From an uncultured Pseudoxanthomonas sp. (GTDB lineage: Bacteria > Pseudomonadota > Gammaproteobacteria > Xanthomonadales > Xanthomonadaceae): 64,000 nt of DNA. Below are positions 18,375-27,471 of the stretch, piece by piece. The DNA is taken from the NCBI RefSeq assembly GCF_946886695.1, contig NZ_CAMPJD010000013.1, positions 19,644 through 83,643 of the forward strand. Direction: 5' to 3'. A program made the position numbers and the translations under genes. Numbering within the stretch: the first letter of the stretch is position 1; each line of letters opens with the position of its first letter. Below the pieces are notes generated by a model. It searched no databases, was not told where the DNA came from, and worked only from the letters and a program-made list of their open reading frames with translations.

Positions 18375-19004
18375 TCACGCGATCTGTTCGCGGTGCCAGG
18401 CGATCTCTTCTGCCGTCAGACGCAGGCGGCGCTGCGCCGGCCTGATCATGGTCGGCGCCGGAAATGCCTCCGGTGGCAGGCTGCGCCAGAACCATGCGTC
18501 GCCAATCCGCAGGCTGCGTACCGTCGCATAGCGACTGAAGCCCATCGCGTCGTGGGCCCGCAACGAAGGCCGGTTGGACACGCTCACGTCGGAGAAATAC
18601 TCCATCGGCGTGGATTCGACGCTCATGCCCTGCCCCATCATCGCCACCAGCAGCCGCCGCCCGCGCCGCTTCGGCACCACGAATGCATCGCGCAACCATA
18701 CCTGGGATGGTGTCAGTGGCAGCAGCCAGGCAAGTTCGTCCATGTAGCGCGGCACGCCATGCAGCGCCCAGAACCATGCGACCAGTTCTTCGCCCTCGAG
18801 GATGCCGAAGCAGCGCATGCCGTGGTGATAACGCCGCAGGATGCGCTCCGGTTTCCCCGACATGCCGTTGGCGCGGTACGCCGCCACCAGGCGGTCCATG
18901 TCCGCTTCCCGCAGTTCGACGAAGCGCTGCTCCTCCGACAGCGCCATCGTGCACTGCTTCGCCGCCGGCCGTCGCAGCAAGGCGATGGCATCGAAATGAA
19001 TCAT
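18375..19004 (-). CDS. GNAT-family N-acetyltransferase-like protein
   Basis: This 209-residue protein starts at ATG 19004, which overlaps the flippase stop (ATGA). The central part VWLRDAFVVPKRRGRRLLVAMM looks like the acetyl-CoA-binding V/A loop of GNAT enzymes, with the usual R/Q-x-x-G-x-G/A replaced by a basic KRRGRRL. The frame continues far upstream, but that part only shadows the flippase gene. Similar proteins sit in many EPS clusters and may acylate a sugar amine. Its coupling with the second flippase suggests it belongs to a separate leftward operon. The substrate is unknown. Confidence 0.65.
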   Translation of the reverse strand: MIHFDAIALLRRPAAKQCTMALSEEQRFVELREADMDRLVAAYRANGMSGKPERILRRYHHGMRCFGILEGEELVAWFWALHGVPRYMDELAWLLPLTPSQVWLRDAFVVPKRRGRRLLVAMMGQGMSVESTPMEYFSDVSVSNRPSLRAHDAMGFSRYATVRSLRIGDAWFWRSLPPEAFPAPTMIRPAQRRLRLTAEEIAWHREQIA

Positions 19005-20488
19005 GGTGTGCTTTCCCCTTCTCGCACCCGATCTTCGAGGTGCCGCCGACGCGACATCCCCAGCCCTGCCAGCGCGTCCCCGACCAGGTCGCGCCCGACG
19101 CCCCACATCGCACCACCATACACAACCACGCCCACCAGCACTTCGCCCGCCAACCGCCAGCCGATGGCCAGGTACGCCTGCGTGGCCCAGCGCCAGGCCA
19201 GCACGGCCACGCCCATCAACGCACACGCCAGCGCAATGCGCAGACAGGGCGCCACCAGTCCCCGCAGGCGCAGACCGTCGGCGCGGCAGGCACGCACCGT
19301 GAGCAGCCACTGCACCAGCGCGGCCACGCCGATGGCGCCCGACGCCAGCAGCACGCCGCCCTTCGACAGCAGCCACAACGACGACACCAGGGTCGCCATG
19401 GTCGCCACCTCGATCCACATCAGCCATTGATTGCGTGCATGCGCAGCGAGGAACGCGGACAGGATGAAGCTGCCCGTACCCGGCAGCGCTGCGATGGCGA
19501 GCACGCTCAACAGCGGCGCGACCTGCCACCAGGTCGGGGGCAGCAGTGCGGCGACCAGGGTAGGCGCGCATATCGCCAGGCCTGCCGACATCGGGAACAG
19601 GAGCAATGCCGCGAACGTCAGCGCACGCACCATCAGGGCGGGCCGCTCCTGCGGCGGGGCGCGCGTCACCGCCGGCACCATCACCGTGCCTATGTGCCCG
19701 CCCACATACACCGCGGGCAACTGCGCAAGGTTGAACGCCATGCCATAGCTGCCCGCGTCGTGCGCACCCACGAGCCGGAACATCAGCGGTTTGTCCCAGT
19801 AGCGCGCGCCTTCGCTCAGGACGATCTCGCCCGTGATCGGCGCGCCGAAGCGGAAGATGTCGCGCAGCCGCGCGGCAGATACCTTCACCGGCTGCAACCA
19901 GTCGCGCAGGCGTGTGGCCGTGATCGTCGCGCCGGCGATGACGCAGGACTGGACGATGAAGGCGATGATCATCGCCTGACCGCCCAACGTGGTCATGCTG
20001 ACCAGCGAGACGGCCACCACCGCATAGGCGACGTCGCCCAGCGCCGTGCCCAGCGCGATGCGACCGAAGCGCAACTCGCGTGCGAGCAGCTTGTCCGGAA
20101 TCGCACCGAGGCGGCGTATGCCGATGCCCAGCAGTGCGCCCGGCAGGTAGTCGGCCACCCGCGGGGCCTGCAGCCACTGCGCGAGCGTCGGCGTGGCCCA
20201 CCAGAGCGCTGCGATCATGGCGATGCCTGCAAGCAGGTACACCATGCTCGCAGCGAAGATGGCGTCCCTGCCCTCGCCCCCCCGGACCACGACGTACTGG
20301 CCGCACCCCCATGCGGCGATCCAGTTGCCGGTCAACGCGATCACCGTGGCCACGGTCACTTCGGCCACGATGTCCGGCGTCAGGTGGCGCGCGATCAGCA
20401 GGGTTCCGACCAGGCCCACCGCGCGTCCCGACAGGCCACCGATGATGCCGAGTGCGGCGCCGGAAAAGATCTTTCGGTGATCGTTCAA
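19001..20488 (-). CDS. Second oligosaccharide flippase (MOP superfamily)
   Basis: A 495-residue polytopic protein with about 14 hydrophobic segments. The N-terminus FSGAALGIIGGLSGRAVGLV followed by LLIARHLTPDIVAEVTV is the typical first two helices of polysaccharide exporters (Wzx/PST). It differs strongly from the flippase at 7459, so the two are not a recent duplicate. The gene lies between an acyltransferase-3 gene upstream on the same strand and the GNAT gene downstream, to which it is coupled. It probably moves a lipid-linked oligosaccharide across the inner membrane, perhaps a second glycan or a modified form of the main one. Confidence 0.83.
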   Translation of the reverse strand: MNDHRKIFSGAALGIIGGLSGRAVGLVGTLLIARHLTPDIVAEVTVATVIALTGNWIAAWGCGQYVVVRGGEGRDAIFAASMVYLLAGIAMIAALWWATPTLAQWLQAPRVADYLPGALLGIGIRRLGAIPDKLLARELRFGRIALGTALGDVAYAVVAVSLVSMTTLGGQAMIIAFIVQSCVIAGATITATRLRDWLQPVKVSAARLRDIFRFGAPITGEIVLSEGARYWDKPLMFRLVGAHDAGSYGMAFNLAQLPAVYVGGHIGTVMVPAVTRAPPQERPALMVRALTFAALLLFPMSAGLAICAPTLVAALLPPTWWQVAPLLSVLAIAALPGTGSFILSAFLAAHARNQWLMWIEVATMATLVSSLWLLSKGGVLLASGAIGVAALVQWLLTVRACRADGLRLRGLVAPCLRIALACALMGVAVLAWRWATQAYLAIGWRLAGEVLVGVVVYGGAMWGVGRDLVGDALAGLGMSRRRHLEDRVREGESTP

Positions 20489-20534
20489 GCAAGCGTCCCG
20501 TGCCGGTGCGTGTTTCCTGTGACCGGATGATCGC

Positions 20535-21566
20535 TCACGTTGTCTCCAGGCGCATCCCGCGCCGCCGCCAGGTTTCGCGCATCCACGCCATCACGGGTCG
20601 TTCGATGCCACGGTTCAGGCCCACTGCCAGCGCCAGCGACACGGTCGCCGCCACCATGCACGCCAGCAACGCCGGCACGCCACGCTGCTCCAGCTGGTGG
20701 ATCACCACGAAACCGATGGCCTGGTGTACCAGGTACAGCGCATACGAGATGCCGCCCAGGAACACGAACAACCGCGTGTCGAGGAAGCCCAGCCCGCCCC
20801 GGATGAAAAGCACGAAGATCATGCAGCAGGCCAGCGCCACCGGCAGGAAGACCGGCCGCTCGCCGACCGCGATGGCCAGCAGCGCCAGCAGCGCCATCAC
20901 CAGGTTGAGCCGCCACTCGCCGGGATGGCGATGCATGCGAAAGAACAGGATGCCCAGTGCGAAGAACGGAATGAAGCGCAGGATCAGCAGTTCCCGCACC
21001 CAGTACGAGAAGTGCCAGTGATGTTTTTCGCACAGGCCCTCGACCGTCGCCAACAGCAGCCATCCGCCGATGATCCAGTGGATGCGCCTGAGTTGACCGA
21101 CCACGAACCAGAACAGCATCTGCACGTAGAAGAACAGTTCGACCTGCAGGGTCCAGTAGGACCCGTCCAGATGCTCGGCACCGAGGATCTCCTGCACCAT
21201 CGTGAAATTGAGCAGCAGCGCGCCCAGCGGAAGCTGCTGCATCGACAGCCCGGCGGCATACACCACGACGGCAGTGAGCACGATGGCCGCCCAATAGCCC
21301 GGAAAGAGCCGGGAGAAGCGCGACACCACGAAATCCATGGCGGTGCGCGTGCGCTCCAGTGTCATGAAGATCACGAAGCCGCTGATCAGGAAGAACAGGT
21401 AGACGCCGTACTTGCCTACCCGCAGGTCGAACGCCATGCCGCCCACATGGCCTATCTGCTCCTGATAACGCGTTGTGAAGTGGTAACCCAGCACGGCGAC
21501 AGCGGCGATACCGCGCAGGGCGTCCAGTTCCACCATCCGCGAGGGCGTAGACGTTTCGTGACCCAC
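20535..21566 (-). CDS. Membrane acyltransferase family 3 protein (OafA-like)
   Basis: The protein has about ten hydrophobic segments and the N-terminal motif MVELDALRGIAAVAVLGYHF, which carries the Arg and the catalytic His of acyltransferase-3 enzymes; SRFSRLFPGYW and SYWTLQVELFFY are further family motifs. These integral membrane enzymes use acyl-CoA to O-acetylate or O-acyl-modify surface polysaccharides. The start is uncertain: GTG 21566 has GGGGA five bases upstream, while ATG 21587 and 21581 and a frame to 21632 are also possible. It is divergent from the glycosyltransferase at 21659. It would antagonise the deacetylases of the locus if it acts on the same polymer. Confidence 0.85.
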   Translation of the reverse strand: MGHETSTPSRMVELDALRGIAAVAVLGYHFTTRYQEQIGHVGGMAFDLRVGKYGVYLFFLISGFVIFMTLERTRTAMDFVVSRFSRLFPGYWAAIVLTAVVVYAAGLSMQQLPLGALLLNFTMVQEILGAEHLDGSYWTLQVELFFYVQMLFWFVVGQLRRIHWIIGGWLLLATVEGLCEKHHWHFSYWVRELLILRFIPFFALGILFFRMHRHPGEWRLNLVMALLALLAIAVGERPVFLPVALACCMIFVLFIRGGLGFLDTRLFVFLGGISYALYLVHQAIGFVVIHQLEQRGVPALLACMVAATVSLALAVGLNRGIERPVMAWMRETWRRRGMRLETT

Positions 21567-21658
21567 CCTGTTCCCCTGCATCGGCATGACTCGGTTCTGA
21601 TAACGCCAACCACACCGTGCTGCGGACAGCATGGCCGCCCCTCCTCCACGACTCCTGC

Positions 21659-22846
21659 ATGCGTATCCTGATCGTCACCTCCCAGTTCCCGATCGCCGGG
21701 GAACCCAACCGCGGCCGCCCCGTCTACCAGACCGTGCGCGAGCTGTCGCGGCTCGCCGAAGTGAAGGTGATCAGCCCGGTCGCTTCGTATCCGCGCTGGG
21801 CACAGCCGCGCAGCTACCTGTATCGCCCCGTGCAAGATGCGCAGATCGCGCCCGGCTGCGACGTGGATCATGTGCGCTATCCCGCGTTGCCGGCGATCAG
21901 CCGCCCATTCAATGGCCATCTGTGTGCACGGGCGCTCGCCGCGCCGCTGCGCGCTTTCGCGCCAGACGTGGTGCTGGCCTACTGGCTGTATCCGGACGGC
22001 TACGGCGCGATGCGGGCCGCACACGCGGCCGGCATCCCCTTCGTCGCGGGTGCGCGTGGCTCCGATCTGCGCGTGCGGGATGCCATCAGCCGCCGCCTGA
22101 CCCGGCCCGTGGTCCGCGCGGCGCGCCGGCTGCTGGTGGTCAGCGAAGACCTGGGGCGCGTTGCGGTCGACGGCTACGGTGCCGAGCCGCATCGTGTCCG
22201 CGCCATTCCGAATGGCTGCGATGCCAGTCTGTTCCACCCCGGCGACCGCCACGCCGCACGACGCGCGCTCGGCGTGGCGGAAGATGCCGAGGTGGTGCTT
22301 TACGTGGGACGTCTCGTCGCTGAGAAGGGCCTGCGCGAACTGCTGCAGGCGTCGCGTCGCCTGGTGGCGCAGCGGCCACGCGCCCGTGTGGTGCTGGTGG
22401 GTGAAGGTCCGCTGCGGGGCGAGCTGGACGCCGCGCTCGCCGCCGATCCCTCGTTGCCGCTGCAACTCGCCGGTGCACAGGCCCCCGCCGACGTGGCGCG
22501 CTGGATGGTCGCCGCCGATGTCGTCACGCTCCCCAGCTACTCGGAAGGTCATCCGAACGTGCTGGTCGAAGCGCTGGCGTGCGGCAGGCCCGTGGTGGCG
22601 ACACCCGTCGGCGGCATCCCGGAAGTCGTGGATGCGGCCAACGGCGTGCTGGTTCCGGCCCGCGATGCGGACGCGCTCGCGGCCGCACTGGTGCAGGCGC
22701 TGGAACGGAACTGGGACGAAGCCGCACTCGCGCGGCGCTTCTCACGCGATTGGGAGCAGGTCGCCCGCGAAACCCTGGATGCCTGCGGGGAAGCGCTCGC
22801 CGAAACGCATGCCGGCCGGGCGTATTACGCCACCGGCCAGGCCTGA
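21659..22846 (+). CDS. Glycosyltransferase family 4 (group 1)
   Basis: This 395-residue GT-B enzyme starts at ATG 21659 (MRILIVTSQFPIAGEPNRGR). The N-terminal domain has the typical glycine and arginine loop, and the C-terminal domain has VLYVGRLVAEKGLRELL and YSEGHPNVLVEALACGRPVV, the E-x7-E donor-binding motif of retaining GT4 enzymes. The loop AYWLYPDGYGAM is common in EPS glycosyltransferases of proteobacteria. It leads a rightward block with the amidotransferase 27 bases downstream. It should add a sugar to the lipid-linked repeat unit in the cytoplasm. Confidence 0.88.
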   Translation: MRILIVTSQFPIAGEPNRGRPVYQTVRELSRLAEVKVISPVASYPRWAQPRSYLYRPVQDAQIAPGCDVDHVRYPALPAISRPFNGHLCARALAAPLRAFAPDVVLAYWLYPDGYGAMRAAHAAGIPFVAGARGSDLRVRDAISRRLTRPVVRAARRLLVVSEDLGRVAVDGYGAEPHRVRAIPNGCDASLFHPGDRHAARRALGVAEDAEVVLYVGRLVAEKGLRELLQASRRLVAQRPRARVVLVGEGPLRGELDAALAADPSLPLQLAGAQAPADVARWMVAADVVTLPSYSEGHPNVLVEALACGRPVVATPVGGIPEVVDAANGVLVPARDADALAAALVQALERNWDEAALARRFSRDWEQVARETLDACGEALAETHAGRAYYATGQA

Positions 22847-22873
22847 CAAGAACACGGACAGGGGAAGCAGCAC

Positions 22874-24856
22874 ATGTGCGGAATCGCGGGTTTCATGGGT
22901 CCCGGCGTCGTCTCGACGGAGGCGCGGCCCTGGCTGGAGCGGATGATCCAGCCACTGGCGCATCGCGGCCCGGATGGTTTCGGTTTCCACGCCGCGCCGA
23001 GCATCGGACTGGCCCACGCGCGCCTGTCGATCATCGACCTGTCCACCGGCGACCAGCCCATCCACAACCCGCGCCGCACGGTGTGGACGGTGTTCAATGG
23101 CGAAATCTTCAATTTCGTAGAACTGCGCAGGATGCTGGAGGACAAGGGCCACGTCTTCTACACGCAGTCCGACACCGAGGTGATCGTGCATCTGTACGAC
23201 CGTTACGGCGAGGACTTCGTCCATCACCTCAACGGCCAGTTCGCCATCGCCCTGTGGGACAGCGAACGCCAGCGCCTGGTGCTGGCGCGCGACCGGGCCG
23301 GCATCCGTCCGCTGTACTACACCCGCCAGCGCGGTCGCCTGTGGTTCGCCTCCGAAGTGAAATCGCTGCTGGCCGTGCTGCCGGAATGTGCCCACCTCGA
23401 GCCGCAGGCGTTGCTGCAGACGCTGACCTACTGGGCACCGGTGGATCCGGAGACACTCTACCAGGGCGTGCAGAGCCTTCCGCCCGGCCATGTACTGACG
23501 GTGGAGCGCGACGGACGCCAGCACCTGCGCCGTTACTGGGACTGGACGTTCCCCGACGCGGAGGCGACATCGCCTTCACGGTACCCGCTCACGCTGGAGC
23601 AGGCCACGGCGGAGCTGCGCGAACTGCTGGTCGATGCGGTGCGTCTGCAGCTGCGTGCCGACGTTCCGGTGGGCGCCTACCTCAGCGGCGGCCTCGACTC
23701 GTCCGGCATCGTCGCCCTGATCCGCGGCTTCACCGACACGCCGGTACGCACGTTCTCGGTGGCGTTCGAGGATGGCGAGTTCGACGAAAGCGCGCACCAG
23801 CAGGCGATGGTGCGGCACCTGGGCACCGACCACACCACGCTGATGTGCACGCGTCGCGACATCGGCAATGCGTTTCCGCGCCTGATCCGCCACACGGAAA
23901 CACCCGTGCTGCGCACCGGGCCCGTCCCGTTGATGCTGCTGGCCGGCAGTGTGCGCCAGCACGGCTACAAGGTCGTGCTGACCGGCGAAGGCGCCGACGA
24001 AGTGTTCGGCGGCTACGACCTGTTCAAGGAAGCCAAGGTGCGACGCTTCTGGGCGCGCCAGCCCGGCTCGCGCCTGCGACCGCGCCTGCTGGAGAAGCTG
24101 TACGGCTACCTGCAGAACTCGCCGGTGAGCAGTCCGGCATTCGCGCAATCGTTCTTCGGCCAGGGCATGGAGCACCTGCACCGGCCGATCTTCGCGCACG
24201 TACCGCGCTGGACCACCTCGCAGCGCGCCTTCGCCTTCCTGTCGCCGGACCTGCGGACCACGGCCGCGCACTGGGACCCGCTGGAGGCCTACGAGCACAC
24301 GCTGCCGCCGGACATCGCGCGATGGAGCGATCTCTCGCGCGACCAGTACGTGGAAGCCAAGTCGCTGCTGGCCGGTTACCTGCTGTCGTCGCAGGGCGAC
24401 CGGGTGGCCATGGCGAACTCGATCGAAGGGCGTTTCCCCTACCTCGACCATCGCGTCATCGAGTTCGCCAACCGCCTGCCGCCCAGCTTCAAGATCCGCG
24501 GCATGACAGAAAAGTACCTGCTGCGGCGCGCCCTGGCGGAACTGCTGCCGCCGGATATCGTGCAGCGGACCAAGCAGCCGTACCGCGCACCGGACAGCCA
24601 GAGCTTCTTCTTCGACGGCAAGCCGCTGGACTACGTCGCCGACCTGCTGTCGCCCGACGCGATCCGCGATGCCGGCTATTTCGACCCCGCGCCGGTATCG
24701 CGGCTGGTGGAAAAGTGCCGGCTGGGACGGGCGACGGGCTTCGCCGACAACCAGGCGTTCGTGGGCATCCTTTCCACGATGCTGGTGCATCGGCAGACCG
24801 TCGAGGCGCGCCTGTCGCCCTCCCCGGCGGCACACCCTTCCGGTGCGGTCGCGTAG
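22874..24856 (+). CDS. Asparagine synthase-like glutamine amidotransferase (EPS-associated)
   Basis: A 660-residue class II amidotransferase. The Cys2 nucleophile (MCGIAGFM) and the conserved HRGPDG and NGEIFNF motifs define the glutaminase domain (about 1-210), and LSGGLDSSGIVAL (about 270-282) is the ATP-pyrophosphatase P-loop of the synthetase domain. Residues MANSIEGRFPYLD and YRAPDSQSFF are typical of the exosortase-associated EPS amidotransferases, which resemble AsnB but lie in polysaccharide clusters. It probably converts a carboxylate to an amide on a sugar, or makes free asparagine. A ribosome site AGGGGAAG lies ten bases upstream. The methyltransferase gene follows after 34 bases. 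Confidence 0.85.
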   Translation: MCGIAGFMGPGVVSTEARPWLERMIQPLAHRGPDGFGFHAAPSIGLAHARLSIIDLSTGDQPIHNPRRTVWTVFNGEIFNFVELRRMLEDKGHVFYTQSDTEVIVHLYDRYGEDFVHHLNGQFAIALWDSERQRLVLARDRAGIRPLYYTRQRGRLWFASEVKSLLAVLPECAHLEPQALLQTLTYWAPVDPETLYQGVQSLPPGHVLTVERDGRQHLRRYWDWTFPDAEATSPSRYPLTLEQATAELRELLVDAVRLQLRADVPVGAYLSGGLDSSGIVALIRGFTDTPVRTFSVAFEDGEFDESAHQQAMVRHLGTDHTTLMCTRRDIGNAFPRLIRHTETPVLRTGPVPLMLLAGSVRQHGYKVVLTGEGADEVFGGYDLFKEAKVRRFWARQPGSRLRPRLLEKLYGYLQNSPVSSPAFAQSFFGQGMEHLHRPIFAHVPRWTTSQRAFAFLSPDLRTTAAHWDPLEAYEHTLPPDIARWSDLSRDQYVEAKSLLAGYLLSSQGDRVAMANSIEGRFPYLDHRVIEFANRLPPSFKIRGMTEKYLLRRALAELLPPDIVQRTKQPYRAPDSQSFFFDGKPLDYVADLLSPDAIRDAGYFDPAPVSRLVEKCRLGRATGFADNQAFVGILSTMLVHRQTVEARLSPSPAAHPSGAVA

Positions 24857-24890
24857 GACGCACACTCGGACATCTCGAGGGGATCAAAGC

Positions 24891-25835
24891 ATGGATTGGC
24901 GGGTCAAGGGCACCATCCAGAAAATTCTCGGCACGCTGCCCGGCGGGCACGGGCTGCATTTCCACCTGCAGCGCCGCTTCGGCGGCCTGCGCGATTTCGA
25001 CGGTGAACTCGCGACCAAGGTGGACGACTGGGAAATCATGATCGGCCACCTGCGCGGCGCCGGTATCGTGCTGCCCGGCGTCCGCTGCTTCGAGATCGGT
25101 ACCGGGTGGTACCCGACGTTCCCGTTCGCCTGCTATCTGGCAGGTGCCGCGCGGGTGACCACGTACGATCTCAATCCGCACCTGCGCATGGACCTGACGT
25201 TGCGCTGTGCGGACGTGCTCGGCCGTTTCCTCGACCGCATCGCCACCGCCGCCGGAGTTCCGCTCGCGGATGTCGAACAACGCCATCGGCAGCTGCTCGA
25301 ACGCCTGCGCGCGGGTGCCGACCTCGACGCCGCCAGTGGCGGCGTGATCCATTACCGCTCGCCGGCGGATGCCACCCGCACGGCGCTTCCGGACGGCGAT
25401 GTCGATGTGGTGTTCTCCAACAGCGTGCTCGAACACGTGCCACCGGACGTGATCGATGCGATGTACGCCGAAGCCATGCGCATCCTGTCGCCGCGCGGCC
25501 TGATGTTCCATTCGGTCAATTGCGGCGACCACTACGCCTACGTGGACCGCAGCATTCACCAGTTGCACTACCTGAAGTACTCCGACAATCAGTGGCAACG
25601 CTGGAACAACGCCTTTCTCTACCAGAACCGGTTGCGCGCGCAGTGGTTCGTGGAGGGCGCGCGCAGGCATGGATTCGACATCGAACTGGACACGTCCACG
25701 ACACGGCCCGAACGCATGCGCCAGCTTGCCGACATGCCCGTGCATCCGCAGTTCGCCCACGTACCGGCCGAGCAGCTGTGCATCACCAGCGTGGATTTCA
25801 TCGCGCGCAAGCCGGCTGCAAACGCGGCCGGCTGA
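24891..25835 (+). CDS. SAM-dependent methyltransferase
   Basis: The protein has 314 residues from ATG 24891, with GAGGGG about nine bases upstream; the open frame further left shadows the amidotransferase. CFEIGTGWYPTFPF is motif I, TTYDLNPHL motif II, and DVDVVFSNSVLEHVPPD the motif IV region of class I methyltransferases. An insertion of about 60 residues with charged helices lies between motifs II and IV, which is unusual for simple sugar methyltransferases. It sits directly behind the amidotransferase, so it may methylate the same carboxyl or hydroxyl group. It converges with the sugar dehydrogenase gene ten bases away. Confidence 0.78.
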   Translation: MDWRVKGTIQKILGTLPGGHGLHFHLQRRFGGLRDFDGELATKVDDWEIMIGHLRGAGIVLPGVRCFEIGTGWYPTFPFACYLAGAARVTTYDLNPHLRMDLTLRCADVLGRFLDRIATAAGVPLADVEQRHRQLLERLRAGADLDAASGGVIHYRSPADATRTALPDGDVDVVFSNSVLEHVPPDVIDAMYAEAMRILSPRGLMFHSVNCGDHYAYVDRSIHQLHYLKYSDNQWQRWNNAFLYQNRLRAQWFVEGARRHGFDIELDTSTTRPERMRQLADMPVHPQFAHVPAEQLCITSVDFIARKPAANAAG

Positions 25836-25845
25836 CCGTCGCGCG

Positions 25846-27060
25846 CTACTGCGCCGCGGCCTGTGCCGGTGCGGTTGTTGCAGGCGCAGGGGCGATACGC
25901 AGCAGCTTGCCGTCGGGTGCCGGCGCATCCACCAGCACGTACAGCGCGCCATCCGGCCCCTGCCGCACATCGCGGATCCGCTGGTTGCGTTCGGTCAGCA
26001 GGCGTTCTTCGTGCACCACGCGGTCGCCCTCCAGTTCCAGGCGGATCAGCGCCTTGTCCGCCAGCGCACCCAGGAACAGGTTGCCCTTCCAGCCAGGCAA
26101 CGCGTCGCCGGTGTAGAACGCCATGCCGCTGAGACCGGGGGACTTCGCCCAGACATGGTGGGGCTGCTCCATGCCGGGCGCCGCCTTGCCCTGCGAACCC
26201 GGTACGGGCCGGCCGCTGTAGTCGATCCCGTGGGTGATCACGGGCCAGCCGTAATTGAGGCCGGCTTTGGGCAGGTTGAGTTCATCGCCGCCCATGGGCC
26301 CATGTTCGGTGGCCCACAACTGGCGCGTCACGGGATGCAGGGCTGCACCCTGCACGTTGCGATGCCCGTACGACCAGATCTCGCCACGGGCACCTGCGCG
26401 CGACACGAAGGGATTGTCGGCCGGCACCGTGCCATCGGGATGGATGCGCGCGATCTTGCCCGAGAGCTTGTCCAGCTCCTGCGCCGTGGCCGCACCGACG
26501 CGGTTGTCGCCCTGGGTGACGAACAGGTTGCCCTGATCGTCGAACACCAGCCGTGCACCGACATGGGTGCCGTGCGAGAGCTTGGGCTCCTGCCGGTACA
26601 CGACGGTCGACTCGACCAGCGCAGCGCCACGCAGCTTGCCGCGCACGACCGCGGTCCCCGCCTTGTTGCCGCGGAAATTGGGCTCGGCGAAGGCCAGGTA
26701 GACCCAACCGTCCTGCGGGTAACCGGGTGACAGTGCGACGTCCAACAGGCCGGCCTGTCCGTCGACGAAGATCTCGGGCAACCCGGTGAGGGGTGCCGAC
26801 ACGCTGCCGTCGGCGGCGATCCTGCGCAGTCGTCCCGCCCGTTCGGTGACCAGCATGCCACCCTCGGGCAGGAAGGCGAGCGACCAGGGATGGTCGAGAC
26901 CGACGACCTGTTCCGACACCACGAAATCCTGCTTCTCCGACGCGTAGGCCGTTTGCGCCGGATCCTGCACCGAGCGGGGAGGTGCCGCAGGCGCCGCGAC
27001 GGGATCGGCCTGGCGGCACGCCGCCAGCGCCAGGACCAGCAGACACAGGGAGAGACGCAT
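25846..27060 (-). CDS. PQQ-dependent sugar dehydrogenase family lipoprotein (YliI/Asd-like)
   Basis: A 404-residue secreted lipoprotein. The N-terminus LVLALAAC is a lipobox with the lipidated Cys at residue 15, so the protein should be anchored to a membrane facing the periplasm. The six-bladed beta-propeller of soluble aldose dehydrogenases is shown by DHPWSLAFLPEGGMLVTERAG near the N-terminus, KLSHGTHVGARLVFD, and WSYGHRNVQG with the conserved His. Known relatives oxidise aldoses using PQQ. The gene interrupts the EPS cluster in opposite orientation and shares a 141-base divergent region with the carrier protein gene. Whether it works in the EPS pathway or was inserted there is unclear. 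Confidence 0.85.
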   Translation of the reverse strand: MRLSLCLLVLALAACRQADPVAAPAAPPRSVQDPAQTAYASEKQDFVVSEQVVGLDHPWSLAFLPEGGMLVTERAGRLRRIAADGSVSAPLTGLPEIFVDGQAGLLDVALSPGYPQDGWVYLAFAEPNFRGNKAGTAVVRGKLRGAALVESTVVYRQEPKLSHGTHVGARLVFDDQGNLFVTQGDNRVGAATAQELDKLSGKIARIHPDGTVPADNPFVSRAGARGEIWSYGHRNVQGAALHPVTRQLWATEHGPMGGDELNLPKAGLNYGWPVITHGIDYSGRPVPGSQGKAAPGMEQPHHVWAKSPGLSGMAFYTGDALPGWKGNLFLGALADKALIRLELEGDRVVHEERLLTERNQRIRDVRQGPDGALYVLVDAPAPDGKLLRIAPAPATTAPAQAAAQ

Positions 27061-27201
27061 CGTGGACTCCTGTCGGCAGGGTTGCAGGGCCGCGATGGTA
27101 GCACCGGCGGATCGCCCGCCAGCCACCCGTCCAGATGGCCGGTGATGCGCGGAACCGCCGTTCATGTGAGCAGCAACGGAACAAGAAGCGTTGGGGAAAC
27201 C

Positions 27202-27450
27202 ATGCCGCAGAAGCAGCAGATCAAAACCTTCATCCTGCAGAACTTTCTCTTCTCGGATGACCCTTCCGCCGTGGGCGATCAGGATTCGCTGATCCAAGGC
27301 GGCATCATCGACTCGACGGGGATCCACGAGCTGGTGTTCTTCCTGGAGGACGCGTTCAAGCTGCAGATCGCGGCGGAAGAGATGACACCCGCCAACTTCG
27401 ATTCCATCCAGACCGTCGACGCGTTCGTCTCGCGCAAGCTGGCCGGCTGA
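27202..27450 (+). CDS. Acyl carrier protein
   Basis: This 82-residue acidic protein has the four-helix acyl carrier layout and the attachment motif GGIIDSTGIHEL with Ser38 as the likely phosphopantetheine site (DS followed by T instead of the usual L). The second half contains FFLEDAFKLQIAAEEM, the recognition helix. It is not the fatty acid synthase AcpP, which lies in a fab operon in this family. GGGG lies seven bases upstream of ATG 27202. The next gene, 21 bases later, is an adenylating ligase, so the pair should load an acyl or aminoacyl group onto the carrier for transfer to the polymer. Confidence 0.85.
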   Translation: MPQKQQIKTFILQNFLFSDDPSAVGDQDSLIQGGIIDSTGIHELVFFLEDAFKLQIAAEEMTPANFDSIQTVDAFVSRKLAG

Positions 27451-27471
27451 CCCGTCGCGTACGCCGTCGCC

